Translations under genes and position numbers: made by a program
DNA from: Phascolomyces articulosus
Taxonomy: Eukaryota; Mucoromycota; Mucoromycetes; Mucorales; Lichtheimiaceae
Direction: 5' to 3'
NCBI GenBank assembly: GCA_025677815.1
Contig: JAIXMP010000026.1
Span: forward strand, 599,562-663,561
DNA: 64,000 nucleotides
Shown here: piece by piece, positions 36,038 to 47,947 of the stretch
Layout of the letters: the number at the start of each line of letters is the position of its first letter
Position numbering within the stretch: position 1 is the first letter of the stretch
The notes under the pieces: model-generated
The model's input: the letters and a program-made list of their open reading frames with translations, nothing else
Database searches by the model: none
Told to the model about the DNA's origin: nothing

Positions 36038-39000
36038 ATGACAACAATAACATATGATTGGTTCCAAGTAAACGATCCAAATACAAAACTAGTCTATTAT
36101 GCTAATCCAGTAACGTGTTCAAGTTTTTTTTATAATGGACTTTTTTTTCATCTTTTTTTTTCTGACATTAATGGTTTTTTTTTTTTCTTTCTCTCCCCCC
36201 TCTCCCTCCCTCCCCCTACTCTTTTTTTTCTTATCATAGACGACAGGTGAATATGTATATGAAGAAAAACCGACTGTAGGGTCAATGTAAGTTTAATTGA
36301 TGAGGACTCCTTGTTTTGTATTCCTCCTCCCCTAAATAGTTAAAAACGAACAGACGACAAAGTAATATAACAACAACTACAGCAAACAAACGATCGAACA
36401 ATCCACGACCAACATTTTTTTTTTAAAAAAAAAAGAGGACACGCGCCAAACTCATACCCCTCTTCTTAATTCTATAGAAAACCACCGAATCCTAATGGCG
36501 ATTGGTGGGAATTATGGGATGATAAACATGAATTGCCTTATTATTATCATACGGAACGTAATTTAACACAATGGAATAAACCTGACCAAGAAGAAATTAT
36601 TTCACTTGTCAAAATTCAGCAGGTTTGTGTAATATAAATATATAGAATGAATGGGGAGCAAAAGAAAAACAGGGAGGATTATCTATGTGTGGAGAACAAA
36701 AATGATATCTATAAAGGAGGAGAAGATGTAGTGATGAGGATTATATAAGACAAGACAAGGATCCATCTATTTATAATTTGAAAAAAAATACCCTATACTT
36801 TACAAATATATAGTCATCACCAGGAGCACAAAAACGACTTTCTCTTAAAGATCCTCCACCACCACCATGGTTATCTTCTACAGTAACTTTATCATCTTCT
36901 CAACAACAGCAGCAACAACAACAACAATTACCACCCAAGAATCCAAAACGAAATAGTCGTTCTTTTGATCTTGAATTACAAAAACATGGGATTAAAGTAT
37001 GGCTTCCACAAAGATCCATGTCAGAAGAAAATCATAATACAACTTCACCTGTTGTAAGAACACCTACTGCACCTACACCTACAACCAATAATAATAGTTC
37101 TACTACTACGAGTGGAGGGGGATTATTTAGTAAAAGAGTGAATCCTACGCGTAAATCCAGTGTCAAGGTAATATATATATTTTTCAATGGATTAGGATCT
37201 AGATCAATCTTATGTACATGCGCAGATCATTTATTATAACTATTATTATTATATAGCGACATTCGAATTTTTTCCGGTCGCGCGCATCGATTGAATCTGC
37301 ATTTGCAAATTTTGGTAGAAGTAAAAAGACTACATCAATGATGACAACGACGACGCAGCAAGTCAGTGCACCAATCAACAATCCAGGTAAATCAAATATT
37401 ATTTCTCTCACTCCCTCATTCGACTCCCTAAGAATAGATTATATATATATATATATATATATATGTACAATAGCACCCGGATCGTCTTGGCATGATACAT
37501 ACATATATATATATATATATATTATCTACATGCATTATTTTTTTCTCATTACACATACATCATCTTCTTATATACTTGTTTTATTTTTATCATTTTACTA
37601 CTTCTTTCTCCTTTCTTTTTTTTCCCCAAATTTTCTCTTTTTTCTCACTTTCTTTACTTTTTTTTCTCTCATTCAAAATTTTATCCATAGAGGCAAGGGC
37701 TTCTATGCATCCATTGAACGATAACGGATCCATGATTGATACAGTATCTGTTTTAACAGCACCACCGATTGCTCCCCCTGCACCTCCCAATCTGCTGGCT
37801 CAGATCAATAATCAACCGGTTGCTAATGGAGATAGGTATGAAAAATTATGGAAGGGAATAAAAGTGAATAAAAAAAAGGATGACTCATTGATATATATAT
37901 ATATGAAAAACAGTCAACGGATGATGCTTCCTTCGAGTTTACAGCATGATATTAGTCAATTTGCTATTGATGGATTTGCACAAAAATATTTTGCGACGCA
38001 TAAAAAAGGATTATTTCGACGACGAGTACCAATGAAAGAAATGCTTGAATGGACCAAGGTAAAAAAAATATTTTGCGTGTGTGAATATGGAGGGTAGATG
38101 AAAAGGATATATAAAAAAACAGGTGGAAGAGGTTTCATTTCTATTCACTCACTTTACATAACCTGGCTACCCATTAAAATAAAATTAGGACTCTTTAAAC
38201 AAACCGCTCATGATGCTCAACAAGGATCTACACAAAGATGCATTACGGTGTTTTCGCATGATTCAAATGGTCATGGGGGATCGTCATCGACCTCGAAATT
38301 CCAACGATATCGAAGATTTACAATCCATACTCAGCTGCGGTATTACAAAAGGACAAATGCGAGACGAAATTTATGTTCAAGTATGCAAACAATTGAATCA
38401 AAATCCCAGGGGAACAAGTATACGTAAAGGATGGGAAATCTTGTGTATTGTTTGTATTACTTTCCCTCCTTCGAAAAATCTCGAATCTTACTTGACTCAG
38501 TTTGTACAACAACATCATTCGGTGACTGAGCATGATGTTCATGTCATGAGTCAGCATGTATCCATTAAATTGAAACGTATTTGTATTCGTGGTGCCAAGG
38601 GAAAAGTGTTGACAGCAGCAGAAATTGAACGAGCTAAAGTGGCTCCTTTTAAACCATCGGTATTTGGTGAATCCTTGGGATATATTATGGAAATGGAACG
38701 AAAGAAACAACAAGAAGAACAAGAAAAGAAGGAGGATGGGGAAGAGGAAAATGTGTTACAGATTCCAAAAATTGTACCATTTTTGGCAGATGCAGTGATT
38801 CGATTGCATGGACAACAAACAGAAGGTATTTTCAGAGTACCAGGTGATGCAGATGATGTGACTGAATTGGTAAGTTTTATTACTGGTGGTTGGGAAGTGG
38901 GGAGATCCATGATTCAAATATACTTTTCTTATTCACATTATCTATTTTAGCGAGTACGGATAGAAAATGGTAATTACGATGCAACAGGTATCACTGACCC

Positions 39001-39424
39001 CAACGTCCCTGCCTCCTTATTAAAATACTGGATTCGTGACTTGCCTGAACCATTAATCAGCGCTGAATTCTATGATGCATGTGTTGCTTGTTCAGAAGAC
39101 ATTGACAAGGCCATTGACATCATCAATGCTTTACCTGACGTCAATCGACGTATTGTATTATACATTCTTTCCTTTTTACAAGAATTCATTGACCCTGATG
39201 TGATCAAACATACCCTAATGAACGTACATAATTTGGCCATGGTATATGCTCCCAATTTATTACGTTGTCCTTCTGAAAAATTGACGACAGTATTGGAAAA
39301 TTCAAAATATGAACAAGCGTTTTTACGTTCTTTGTTATTACAATTAAGTGCGGATAAGGAAGCGTGTGCTTATGATACCCATAGTGATATGGCCATGGGG
39401 TCTAAAAAAGAAGAACCAGAGTGA
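36038..39424 (+). CDS. WW-WW-MyTH4-RhoGAP protein, 730 aa, 9 exons
   Basis: Exons 36038-36109, 36240-36286, 36478-36622, 36814-37167, 37257-37386, 37691-37835, 37914-38058, 38189-38869 and 38951-39424, all GT-AG with consistent phases. Two WW domains open the protein: W8 with YYANPTTGEYVYEEKP, then DWWELWDDKHELPYYYHT followed by TQW-x-x-P (about 46-76). A Ser/Thr/Gln/Pro-rich linker follows. The MyTH4 domain (about 305-500) shows FAQKYFATHKKGLFRR and PLMMLNKDLHKDALRCFRMI. The RhoGAP domain (about 500-710) contains the arginine finger in GIFRVPG (Arg562) and the LLKYWIRDLPEPLI and MVYAPNLLR motifs. The same order is known in animal ARHGAP39/Vilse. It should stimulate GTP hydrolysis by Rho-family GTPases, ending polarity or cytoskeletal signals; WW domains bind Pro-rich partners. 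Exon 1 is ended at 36109 because the next exon's ACGACAGG restores the WW core NPTTGEY. Confidence 0.93.
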
Positions 39425-41034
39425 AGATAGAGGGATCCACACGTTGTAAACCTCAGTTTTTTTATCATCTTTTTTAATTTATTATTAGTTATTTTTATAT
39501 CCTATTATTTTTTTTTTGTAAAACAGAAATCAGTTATTTATATTTTTTTTTAATCACGTCAGATATATAAAACTTGTTTCATTATATATATATCATCCCA
39601 TCTTTTTTTTTTGACACGTTTTTTTAATTTAATTCTAATAATTCTAATAATATTAATGATGATGATGATGATGATTATCACGGTGATTGAAAAAAAAACC
39701 AGAGGAATCAGATCGACACCATCACCATTGACGTATATCATCATAAAATGACTCATCATTATCTTAATTTTTAACCGATGATTTTATTTTATTTTCCTAT
39801 TTTCCTTTAATAATAAACAGAAGGACGTTCTGGAGTTACTCATTTTCATCCATAATATATTTAGAGTTGACAGCTGAAATAGATTGTAAGTCAATATAAA
39901 TAGTAAATCATGATTGGATTATTTCAACTAAGAAGTCCACGTAATTTTATTTTTAGAACTCCCAAATGGTAAAATTTTATTTTAGTGCCGATCCCTTAAC
40001 CAAATTCCTGGAATGAAGTTTTTTTTAAATTAACTTGCTCCATTATTTACATTTATCCCAAAAAATTATGTATTTTTTTTGGGATGTACATGCTTGATGA
40101 CATGATTTATTGTCTATTTTAATCTTTATATATAGTGTAATACTTTTTATTATAATAAACAAACAAACAAACATATATGCATCATGCAATCAAGGATTAT
40201 TTATTATAGGCAAACCCTTCATATTCAAAGATAACAATAAATGAGATCGACATTCTTTTTTTTTTTTTTTATTCTCCAAGCTATTGGGATAGTGTTACAC
40301 ACAACAACCATGGTAATCATCCTTTATTTTAAAGATAGACTCCGAAAAGAAAGGTCATCCATCGGCGATCAAAAAGAGTTGGAATTTTTAGACATTGGAC
40401 ATGTGTGTAAATGCTTATTCTTTCTTTGGTGACACATACTTTTTTGTTCATTTCCACAACCATCAATGCTGAAAAAAAAAGACCCGCGTTTTTTATTTAT
40501 TATTATTATTATTAAATCGGACATTTTAATATAATATACGTAGAGGAAGGATGTAGAAGAAAAAGAAATCATAATAACTTCCTGACTGTAAAAGTTACAA
40601 TAACAATAAAAAAGTTTCCTTTCCCCTCTCTCTCTCTTTGTTTCTCTCCCTTTCCATTTATTTCCTTTATTATTTAACATTTCAAGACTTCTCTCCTCCT
40701 CTCCCCCTCCCTTCCCGACGGACTCTATATGCAGGTATATCGGGTCAATCAAAGGGGGGGGAAGAGAAGAGAGGGAAAAAAGGGGGAAGGAAAAAAGAAA
40801 ACGAAAATCATAATTCAGTCTGCTCATTTTAGATACCAATGAAAGTAAATTGATGATATAAAAAAAAGGTGGCCAATGATGATTGTATTTTTTTTTAGAA
40901 CAATAAAAATGAATTAATATAACTTTATTAATAAAATAGCTTATTCAACACGAGGTTCTTTTTGAATTGACTTTTAGAAATGATGGGTTGGTAACACCAA
41001 AAAAAAAAATAACACGGGCATTAGAAAAAAAAAA

Positions 41035-41262
41035 TTACGTATGCCCTGAAGATCCCCTGTTCGTTTTGTAGATAATAGTCAATTCAACATGTGTATTCCA
41101 TCCAATCCACCCATCATTACAATCTTCCCATGTGAAATACTTAATATTCTTCTTGCATTTGGATTGGAAAATGGTAAAAAAAAAAAAGTGAGTACCCCAA
41201 TCTAAAATATTTTTTATATTAAGAATGGTAACACCTTTTTTTTGTTCCTGTTGTATAACCAT
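41035..41262 (-). CDS. Weak hypothetical ORF, 75 aa
   Basis: Minus-strand frame from an ATG at 41260-41262. It has a mixed, protein-like composition (KNIKYFTWEDCNDGWIGWN), but includes four Phe encoded by a T-run and has no recognisable domain. No intron with a workable phase could be placed. It may be a relic or chance. Confidence 0.2.
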   Translation of the reverse strand: MVIQQEQKKGVTILNIKNILDWGTHFFFFTIFQSKCKKNIKYFTWEDCNDGWIGWNTHVELTIIYKTNRGSSGHT

Positions 41263-42545
41263 CAATTTCCCACTTTTTTTTTATTACACTAATACTAAGA
41301 GAGAGTCATACGATGACACAAGGAAAAAATAGTCTTATTTTTTCATTTCATTATTAAAATGTGCCACAACTAAACTACGTTTGTACTCTTTTCATTTAAA
41401 TTGAAACAAGACAATGACGAATTAGCCACACTTTTTTTGTGTATCAATTTAATGTGTGGGAAGATTATCATCATCATCATCATTTAGAATGTCTTTTTTT
41501 ATAATACAAAAAAAAAGGATAAAGAATGAGGAAGAGAAAGGATGATCCCCAAGTTTTAATTTAGTGCACAACATCAACAACAACAAACATTGTCACACTC
41601 TTTTTTCATATTAACTTTTCTCACACATTCTTTTTTGATAACATTTTTTAATATTACTTTTATATACAACTTACATGGTAAGTATAGTGAATGAAATCAG
41701 CAAATTCATCCCCTTAAGTCAATTAAAGACGTGTTGGGGATGGGGAGAAGGAAATGATAAACTTATTTCATAGTTCTACTTAGTATTAACTACTACTACT
41801 ACTAGTCTAATGAAAAGGTTCTGGCCAACATTAAAACATACATATTCATTATTATGAAACATACCAATGAATGTTGAGTTATTAATAAATAAATCTCTGC
41901 TCTGCTCTTTAAAAAACGCGTAAGTAGCACCTTTTTTTTTGTTATATTAATTTTTATGTCGCCGAATCATTTTTTCTACCCGCAAATGACGATTCTTATA
42001 GCGGAGTTCATTTATAAGGTAAAAGAGACCCATTTATTTGAATCCATTATCCTAAAAAGGGACAGATCGGATCGCTTGGAAACGTTTATTTTATTATATC
42101 TATTTATTAGATTTTTCTGTTGCTTGCTATGTATAATGTTTTATATATGTTGTACCGTGTGTAAGTATGTGTTGTGTGTAATAGGTTCAATAGGGACGGG
42201 ACACAGAAAAAAAAATGGGTGGGTGAATGTGTGTGTGTTTCTCTTTTTTGGCACCACACACATAACACACATATATACACTCACACACGTAGACATAAGC
42301 TTATTACGACACATAACAAACAAAACACACTTCTTTTTTCTTCTCTTCTTCTTTTCTTTACTTCTTCCTTTTTTTTGAACTCTTTTTTTTTTTTCTACTT
42401 CCCCAATTATTCAGGGCCCCAAATTTTTCTTTTCTATTTCTTTTTTTATTTTTATTTTTATTTCTATTATTTTTTTTAATATTAAAACATACTGACGTGC
42501 GTGACATGTCCTATCTTGTATATTTATTATAAAAAAAACAACAAT

Positions 42546-42574
42546 AACCAACAACCAACAACCAACAACCAACA
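42546..42574. repeat. Tandem AACCAAC repeat
   Basis: Four near-perfect copies of a 7-nt unit just upstream of the FYRN/FYRC gene. Probably in its 5' leader. Confidence 0.7.
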
Positions 42575-42746
42575 GCAATAACCCACCTGCACCTCCTCTT
42601 TTTTTTTTAAAAAAAAAAAAGCATTCACTTATTATCTCTTTGTTTCGCTGTGGATCAGCTTCTCTCTCATTTTCTTTTTATATACATTACGATCGTTTTT
42701 ATAAAACCAACAAAATCTCTTTTTCCCCCCCATTCCCACCATCTCC

Positions 42747-45700
42747 ATGACAATGACTTATTCCACTGACAACCCAACCTCTGACCACCCAGGTACAAGT
42801 AGTACGAGTCCTATAAATACATGTGTCGACACTGTCAATAATAAAAAAGAAATTAAAGGTAGGTGTGATTATTAGTATTATTATTATTATTATTAAAATG
42901 GGTTAATATTAAAAATATATATATCTGATAATAATAATTCCGGGGATTGGGATCTCCTTTTTTTTTATATTTATTTTACCTTGCTTTTTTACTTACCTCT
43001 TTTTCTTATCTTACATATATTACCCATGGTTTGAACCGAATTCCATCTTTTTTTCATGACAATCTCATCGTTATCGTAACTTTGATCCAATTCCCATGAA
43101 TAATCCTCGTATATCATCACCAGTCAAAGTATTCTACACATTTCAAGGAATCGATTCGACGTGTCTATGTACATTTCCATTACGTGTAGATCAAAGTAAT
43201 GAGATGGCCGAATACGTACCGGTTTCATTAAAAGAATGTTTAATAACATTATGCGCTTCATGGTAAGTTTCTTTTTTCATTGGATGAATGGTGCCATTGG
43301 AATATATAAAAAAAAGAGAGAGAGACTAGGGAGGGGGAAGGAGATGAGGAGAAGAATCACATAAAAAAAAGGAGGGTATTACGTGAACGTGTGCGTGTGA
43401 ATGAGAGTGCGTGAGTTGCAATGTGGTTTTGTTGTAGATGTTGTTGTAGAAGAAGAATATGGTTGAATGATGATGCGTGTGATTTCTGTGTGCGTGATGA
43501 TGAAGCGTGTGTGTGTAAAAAAAAAAGAGATCCGACATCATACTACATAACACAAAAAAAAAAGACGCGTGAATTATTTTTTTTTTGGATTAAACGTAAT
43601 CATCCATCTCTAACCATTGTCATACTTTTTTTTTTGCTTACTTGAATGGATTAGCCCAGATATGCTCCTTTATCCAAACGCAGATTGCGCTGTATACAGT
43701 GCCAGTTTCGAGGAGACGCATTCCACTTCTTCTTCATCATCGGGAACGGTTTGGGAAGGTCATGGATTACTGTCGTGGCTCCTGGATGGAGAAACGGCTG
43801 TTCATGTGAATGGGAAATATATTGACAATCATCAAGTTGAAGTGGTGCTTCAATTACATCCTGTACGTGATTTATCTCTATTTATTCTATTTTATATTAT
43901 TTCGTCTTATTTCTTATTGAACCAATTTAACCTACATACACACACAACACACCCTTTCCTCCCCCTTCCTTTTCCCTTCATTATCTATCCACTTATCTAC
44001 TCATCCAACTCAATCCCCAATCCATTTATCTATATCCAGTTTCAGGATCCCTCCTTTTTCATTTTAACTTTCCATTTTTTTTTACATAACCCATCCACAC
44101 ACACCCACAAAAGTGGATCGTCCTTCCCTCTCTTCTTCCTTCCCCTTCTCTCTCCAATTCATCTCTCTATTTGATCTTGATGAAAGAAAAAAAAAAGGGA
44201 TTGATATGTTTACCAGAAATCTAATCCAAGTATGATGTGATATTCGTATCTATATACTATGGAGAGAAAAGAGAGAGGAGGAGGAGGAGGAGGAGGAGGG
44301 GTGATTGTATGTGTGTAGATTTACCATGTTAACCTATATCCCAATGGTTCTTTCAATGATGATGAATGCTAAGACACGTTCTTTCCATTGTAAATGCACT
44401 AACCTAACGTTCCTTGGCAAACTCGTGTATGTCGTTTCCTCCCCCCTTTTTATACATATATATAGACCCATCGTATATCCAAGACAGATTATTATCATAC
44501 ATTCGTGCATCGGCGTGGACCGCAGATCACTACTCCATCTTCACCTGTTCCTGATCCACAAGCACCTGTTCGACGAGTTCTTAGTTTACCATCGATGCAA
44601 CCACCAGAACCTTCTTCTTCTACCACAACACCTGCCATTTCAACAGCAAGTAGTGGTAGTAGTAGCAGTCACACATTGACAACATCAGTACCAGTGCCAG
44701 GATCCCATTATAGTCGATACCATCCTCATCGTAGTAGTGGTGGAAGTGGTGAAGAAGATATACGTATGTTACCTCCGATCAGTCGGTTATCCCCTCCTGA
44801 AGACCCCGCAGCAACAGATTCAAAAGGGTCCTTTTTCCCTCCCTTGTCGGAGATCGACAGACGTAGTAGTCCTGAAGAACTTTCTACTTCCGAACTTCAT
44901 CATCATCATCATCATGCAGCCAGTGGATTCAAGAAACGAAAATTATCTCCACCTTTAAATACTTCATCACCTAGTTTATCCTTGCCACCTCCTGCTGCTC
45001 TATTAGATTTACGTGGTAAAGAAGAACATCATCAACATCCTTCACATGCTCCTCATCCACCTTCCTCTTCGACATCTCGTTATTATTATGATCAACCTCC
45101 TGCATCTTCTTCTAGACATCCACTACCTACTACTACTAGTCATCATCCCCATCCTCATCCTCATCCTCATCATACTGTACCTCCACCTACTTCATCCAGT
45201 ACAACGACTTCAACGGTCCATCATGTTCAACAACCACTTCGTATGCCTACTCAACATACAGCTGTGGGTCGAAGAAAGAAAAGGGATACTAAACCCCCTA
45301 ATGTGAATGATGTTCGTACATTTGTTCAAGTAGAAAGAGATGAACATGGTAATTATCGACTTCCGGTAGAAATTGATTCATGGACAGTATTAAGTTTAGG
45401 TCAAGTGGTATTTGATCGACCTGCTTTTCATAATCAACGATATATTTATCCTGTTGGATATAAAGTGAAAAAGTAAGTGTATATGAGTATATATATAAAA
45501 AGAAAAAAAGAAAAAGAAAAATAGAAAGAGAAAGAAAAAGAAAGAAAATTAAACAATCCAGAAAAAAAACTCTTTACATAGGTGGTACAGAAGCATGGTA
45601 GACCCACGTAGTGACACACAATATACTTGTGAAATTCTTGATGGTGGTCAAGAACCTATTGTAAGTCATATTTTTTATTTATTTATATTTTCCTTACCAA

Positions 45701-46193
45701 TGAAAGAGGTCACAAGAACACCATTTTTTTTTTCTCCCATTGATGTGTGTACAAATAAATCTAACCTTATTCTTCTTATATTTAGTTCCGATTAGAAGCG
45801 GATGATAATCCAGGTGAGGTGTACATGGGACCTACACCTACCACTGTATGGACCATTGCTGTTCGACGTGCATTTGCTATTCGGAATATGGATTATGGTC
45901 ATAATCCTGTGGGGCCAGACTTTTTTGGTTTACGTAAAAATACAATTGCTAAAATGATTCAAGATTTACCTAATGCTGATCAATGTAAGAATTATATTTG
46001 GCAAACTTTCAAGATTGGTAGTACTGGTAGAACTTCGCGTGGTAAAATTTATCGTCCTGAAGATGTCTCCTCTTCTTCATCATCTTCTGCTGTTGTTGGT
46101 ACAGATCAACAACAACAACAACAACAACAAGCCAGTGGTAGTGGAACATATCCTTCTTCTACTGCTGGTAACAAACGTGCTCCATCCGCTTAA
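42747..46193 (+). CDS. FYRN/FYRC-domain nuclear protein, multi-exon
   Basis: Secure exons: 42747-42858, 43124-43262, 43655-43862, a long exon ending at 45472, then 45582-45660 and 45786-46193. The long exon begins at 44466 if joined directly. The C-terminal half has the FY-rich module: FYRN (GNYRLPVEIDSWTVLSLG ... IYPVGYKVKKWYRSM) and FYRC (YTCEILDGGQEPIFRLEADD ... TPTTVWTIAVRRA ... GPDFFGLRK). FYRN/FYRC domains occur in chromatin proteins such as MLL/trithorax, TBRG1 and fungal and plant demethylases. A basic stretch, VGRRKKRDTKPPN, precedes FYRN and could be a nuclear signal; about 250 Ser/Pro/His-rich residues lie before it. The N-terminal 120 residues (KVFYTFQGIDSTCLC ...) match no domain I know. 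A Gln run and Ser run end the protein. Splicing between 43862 and 44530 is unresolved (see findings). Likely a transcription or chromatin regulator; target unknown. Confidence 0.85.
44275..44300. repeat. (GAG)n microsatellite in an intron
   Basis: About eight AGG/GAG units within the unresolved intron of the FYRN/FYRC gene, close to a possible small exon at 44319. Confidence 0.8.
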
Positions 46194-46780
46194 TTCATCT
46201 CTCTCTCTCTCTCTCTCTCAATTTCTTATTAATAATTATAATAATACTTTCTTGTTCATGTTTTAAATGCCCATCACAACTACAACTACTATACACACAC
46301 ACACACACACACACTACACCTATTACTACACTACACTTTTATAAGTATACACACGAAAAAAAAACACTATTCCTTCTTCTTTCAAGCTTTTATATTGTGC
46401 ATAACTCTTTACACGCCCCCTCCCATTATTACTATCCTATTCTATTATTAATGTTTTTGATTTTTTTTTTTGTTGTTGTCAATTTTTTTTTCCTTTTTGT
46501 TCGTTCTTCGTTCTTCGTTAAACTTTTATTTTTTTCAAACCTTATATACATATATATTATTTACACAAAGAAAAAAAAGAATGGATTCGTTCTTAGCATT
46601 TAAATATGGTTATTATTATTATTTTACACCCCCCTTTCGTTCATATTAACATCTATTTTTTTTTTGTTCGTTTCAACAACCCCCCAACCCCAAAAACCCT
46701 ATGTTTCATTTTTATTATATAGCTTTTTTTTTATTTACTATCGTTTATTATTCTATATAAAATTATACATATATAACTTA

Positions 46781-46819
<39 letters not shown>

Positions 46820-47137
46820 TTCTTTTTATCTATTACTAAGTATTTTTTTTATATTAGCAGCAATGATGAAGGCAAAAGATAGAAATGAAGAAAGTGGTTT
46901 CAGTTTTTTTTTTTTGACAAGGGGGAACCAAGAAATCTATTTATCTTTTCCGATTGCATAATAAAAATGCAAAACAAATAGACCCGCGGTATTGGTTAAG
47001 ATGATAAGGCGTAATTTTTTATTTTTTTTCTATTTCCCTTCTTTTTCTTTCTTCTATATTTTTTTTATACATAAAGTGATATTATTATATACAGAATAAC
47101 AAACACAAACAATTAAAAAACCGGATATTATTTTTAC
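46194..47137. other. Intergenic with dense microsatellites
   Basis: Holds (CT)n at 46199-46219, (AC)n at 46293-46314 and (TAA)n at 46785-46819, plus T-runs. No gene seen. It separates the FYRN/FYRC gene from the BRI3-like gene. Confidence 0.5.
46785..46819. repeat. (TAA)n microsatellite
   Basis: About eleven uninterrupted TAA/AAT units. Confidence 0.9.
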
Positions 47138-47674
47138 ATGGAAAAAAACATTGCGCCACCAGCCTATCAATATAATCAAAACCAGAATTATGGATATGCA
47201 AATCCACCAGCAGCAAATCAACAACAGCCTCCCCCTCCCATGTCATCGAGTGATTATCCTGGTGTCGTAGGAGCAACACCAGGTGTTCAACGAGGTATTC
47301 AAGGTTATGATAATTATGGTCAACCTATAAGACCACCTTGTATGGAACAACGGTATCAAATAGAACAATCATTAGGTCCAGCCTGTCCACAAGGTGGATA
47401 CCATGAATTACGAATGCATTATACCAATAGTACTCTTTTATTTGCCATTCTTATTTTACCTTATTTATGTGGTTGGCGAGGTAAACGTGAGGTAAGTTTT
47501 TTTTTTTTTTTAAAAAAAAATAGGCGTTTCATCATGATCTGATCGATCGATCTTAAGAGTATGGACCATTTTCATGCAATTTCATCTTTTTTTTTCTTGT
47601 ATTTTTCATCATAGTGTGTATGTAAACGATGTGGAGAAAAGTTTCCAAATATTATTCTTCCCGAACCCCAATAA
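47138..47674 (+). CDS. Small BRI3-like membrane protein, 137 aa, 2 exons
   Basis: Exons 47138-47491 and 47615-47674, GT-AG intron in phase 0. The first 80 residues are rich in Pro, Gln, Asn and Tyr with PPAYQYNQNQ at the start, a PPxY-type motif that can bind WW domains of HECT ubiquitin ligases. The C-terminal 55 residues have a Cys (PACPQGG), a hydrophobic segment (NSTLLFAILILPYLCGW) and a Cys cluster C-x-C-x-x-C-G-x-x-F. This order (proline-rich tail, Cys, membrane segment, CxxCG near the end) resembles brain protein I3 (BRI3) and, more loosely, LITAF-type proteins, which sit on endosomal or lysosomal membranes. The family call is by pattern only. It is tail-to-tail with the Tvp38-like gene, 273 nt away. 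Confidence 0.7.
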
Positions 47675-47947
47675 CAACAATAAACCATCTCTTCATTCTT
47701 TTTGGGTTTGTTTTTGAAGTAAAATTGGTTTTTTTTATATAAAAAAAACACTATATACAAAATAAAAAAAAACATGGACAAGAAGAGATAACAAACAAAA
47801 TGGTTTGGATAAATAATAATCTTTTTGGTATCAAAAAAAAAAAAAGAAAGCAAAAAAAAACAAGAGAGGTGCGTATATAAATATATAAAAGACAATTACA
47901 ACAACACTATTTTTAAATAAAGAAGAAAGGGGGATTCATTATTATTA

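Larger units (their letters stand above)
39425..42746. other. Intergenic, mostly low-complexity
   Basis: Long gap with poly-T runs, (GAT)n at 39655-39674, (TCA)n near 41470, GT/CA-rich stretches around 42160-42330 and a CAACCAA repeat at 42546-42574. Reading frames here are by-products of these runs. One weak minus-strand ORF is listed separately. Confidence 0.4.

Noticed and set aside
37439..37680. ORF through (AT)n repeats inside the RhoGAP gene
   Set aside because: It is intron sequence; flanking exons are in phase without it.
41170..41225. Possible 50-nt intron in the weak minus-strand ORF
   Set aside because: The candidate GT-AG junction leads at once to a stop codon.
41956..42479. Overlapping frames rich in Thr, His, Cys and Phe
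   Set aside because: Produced by GT/CA and T-rich simple sequence.
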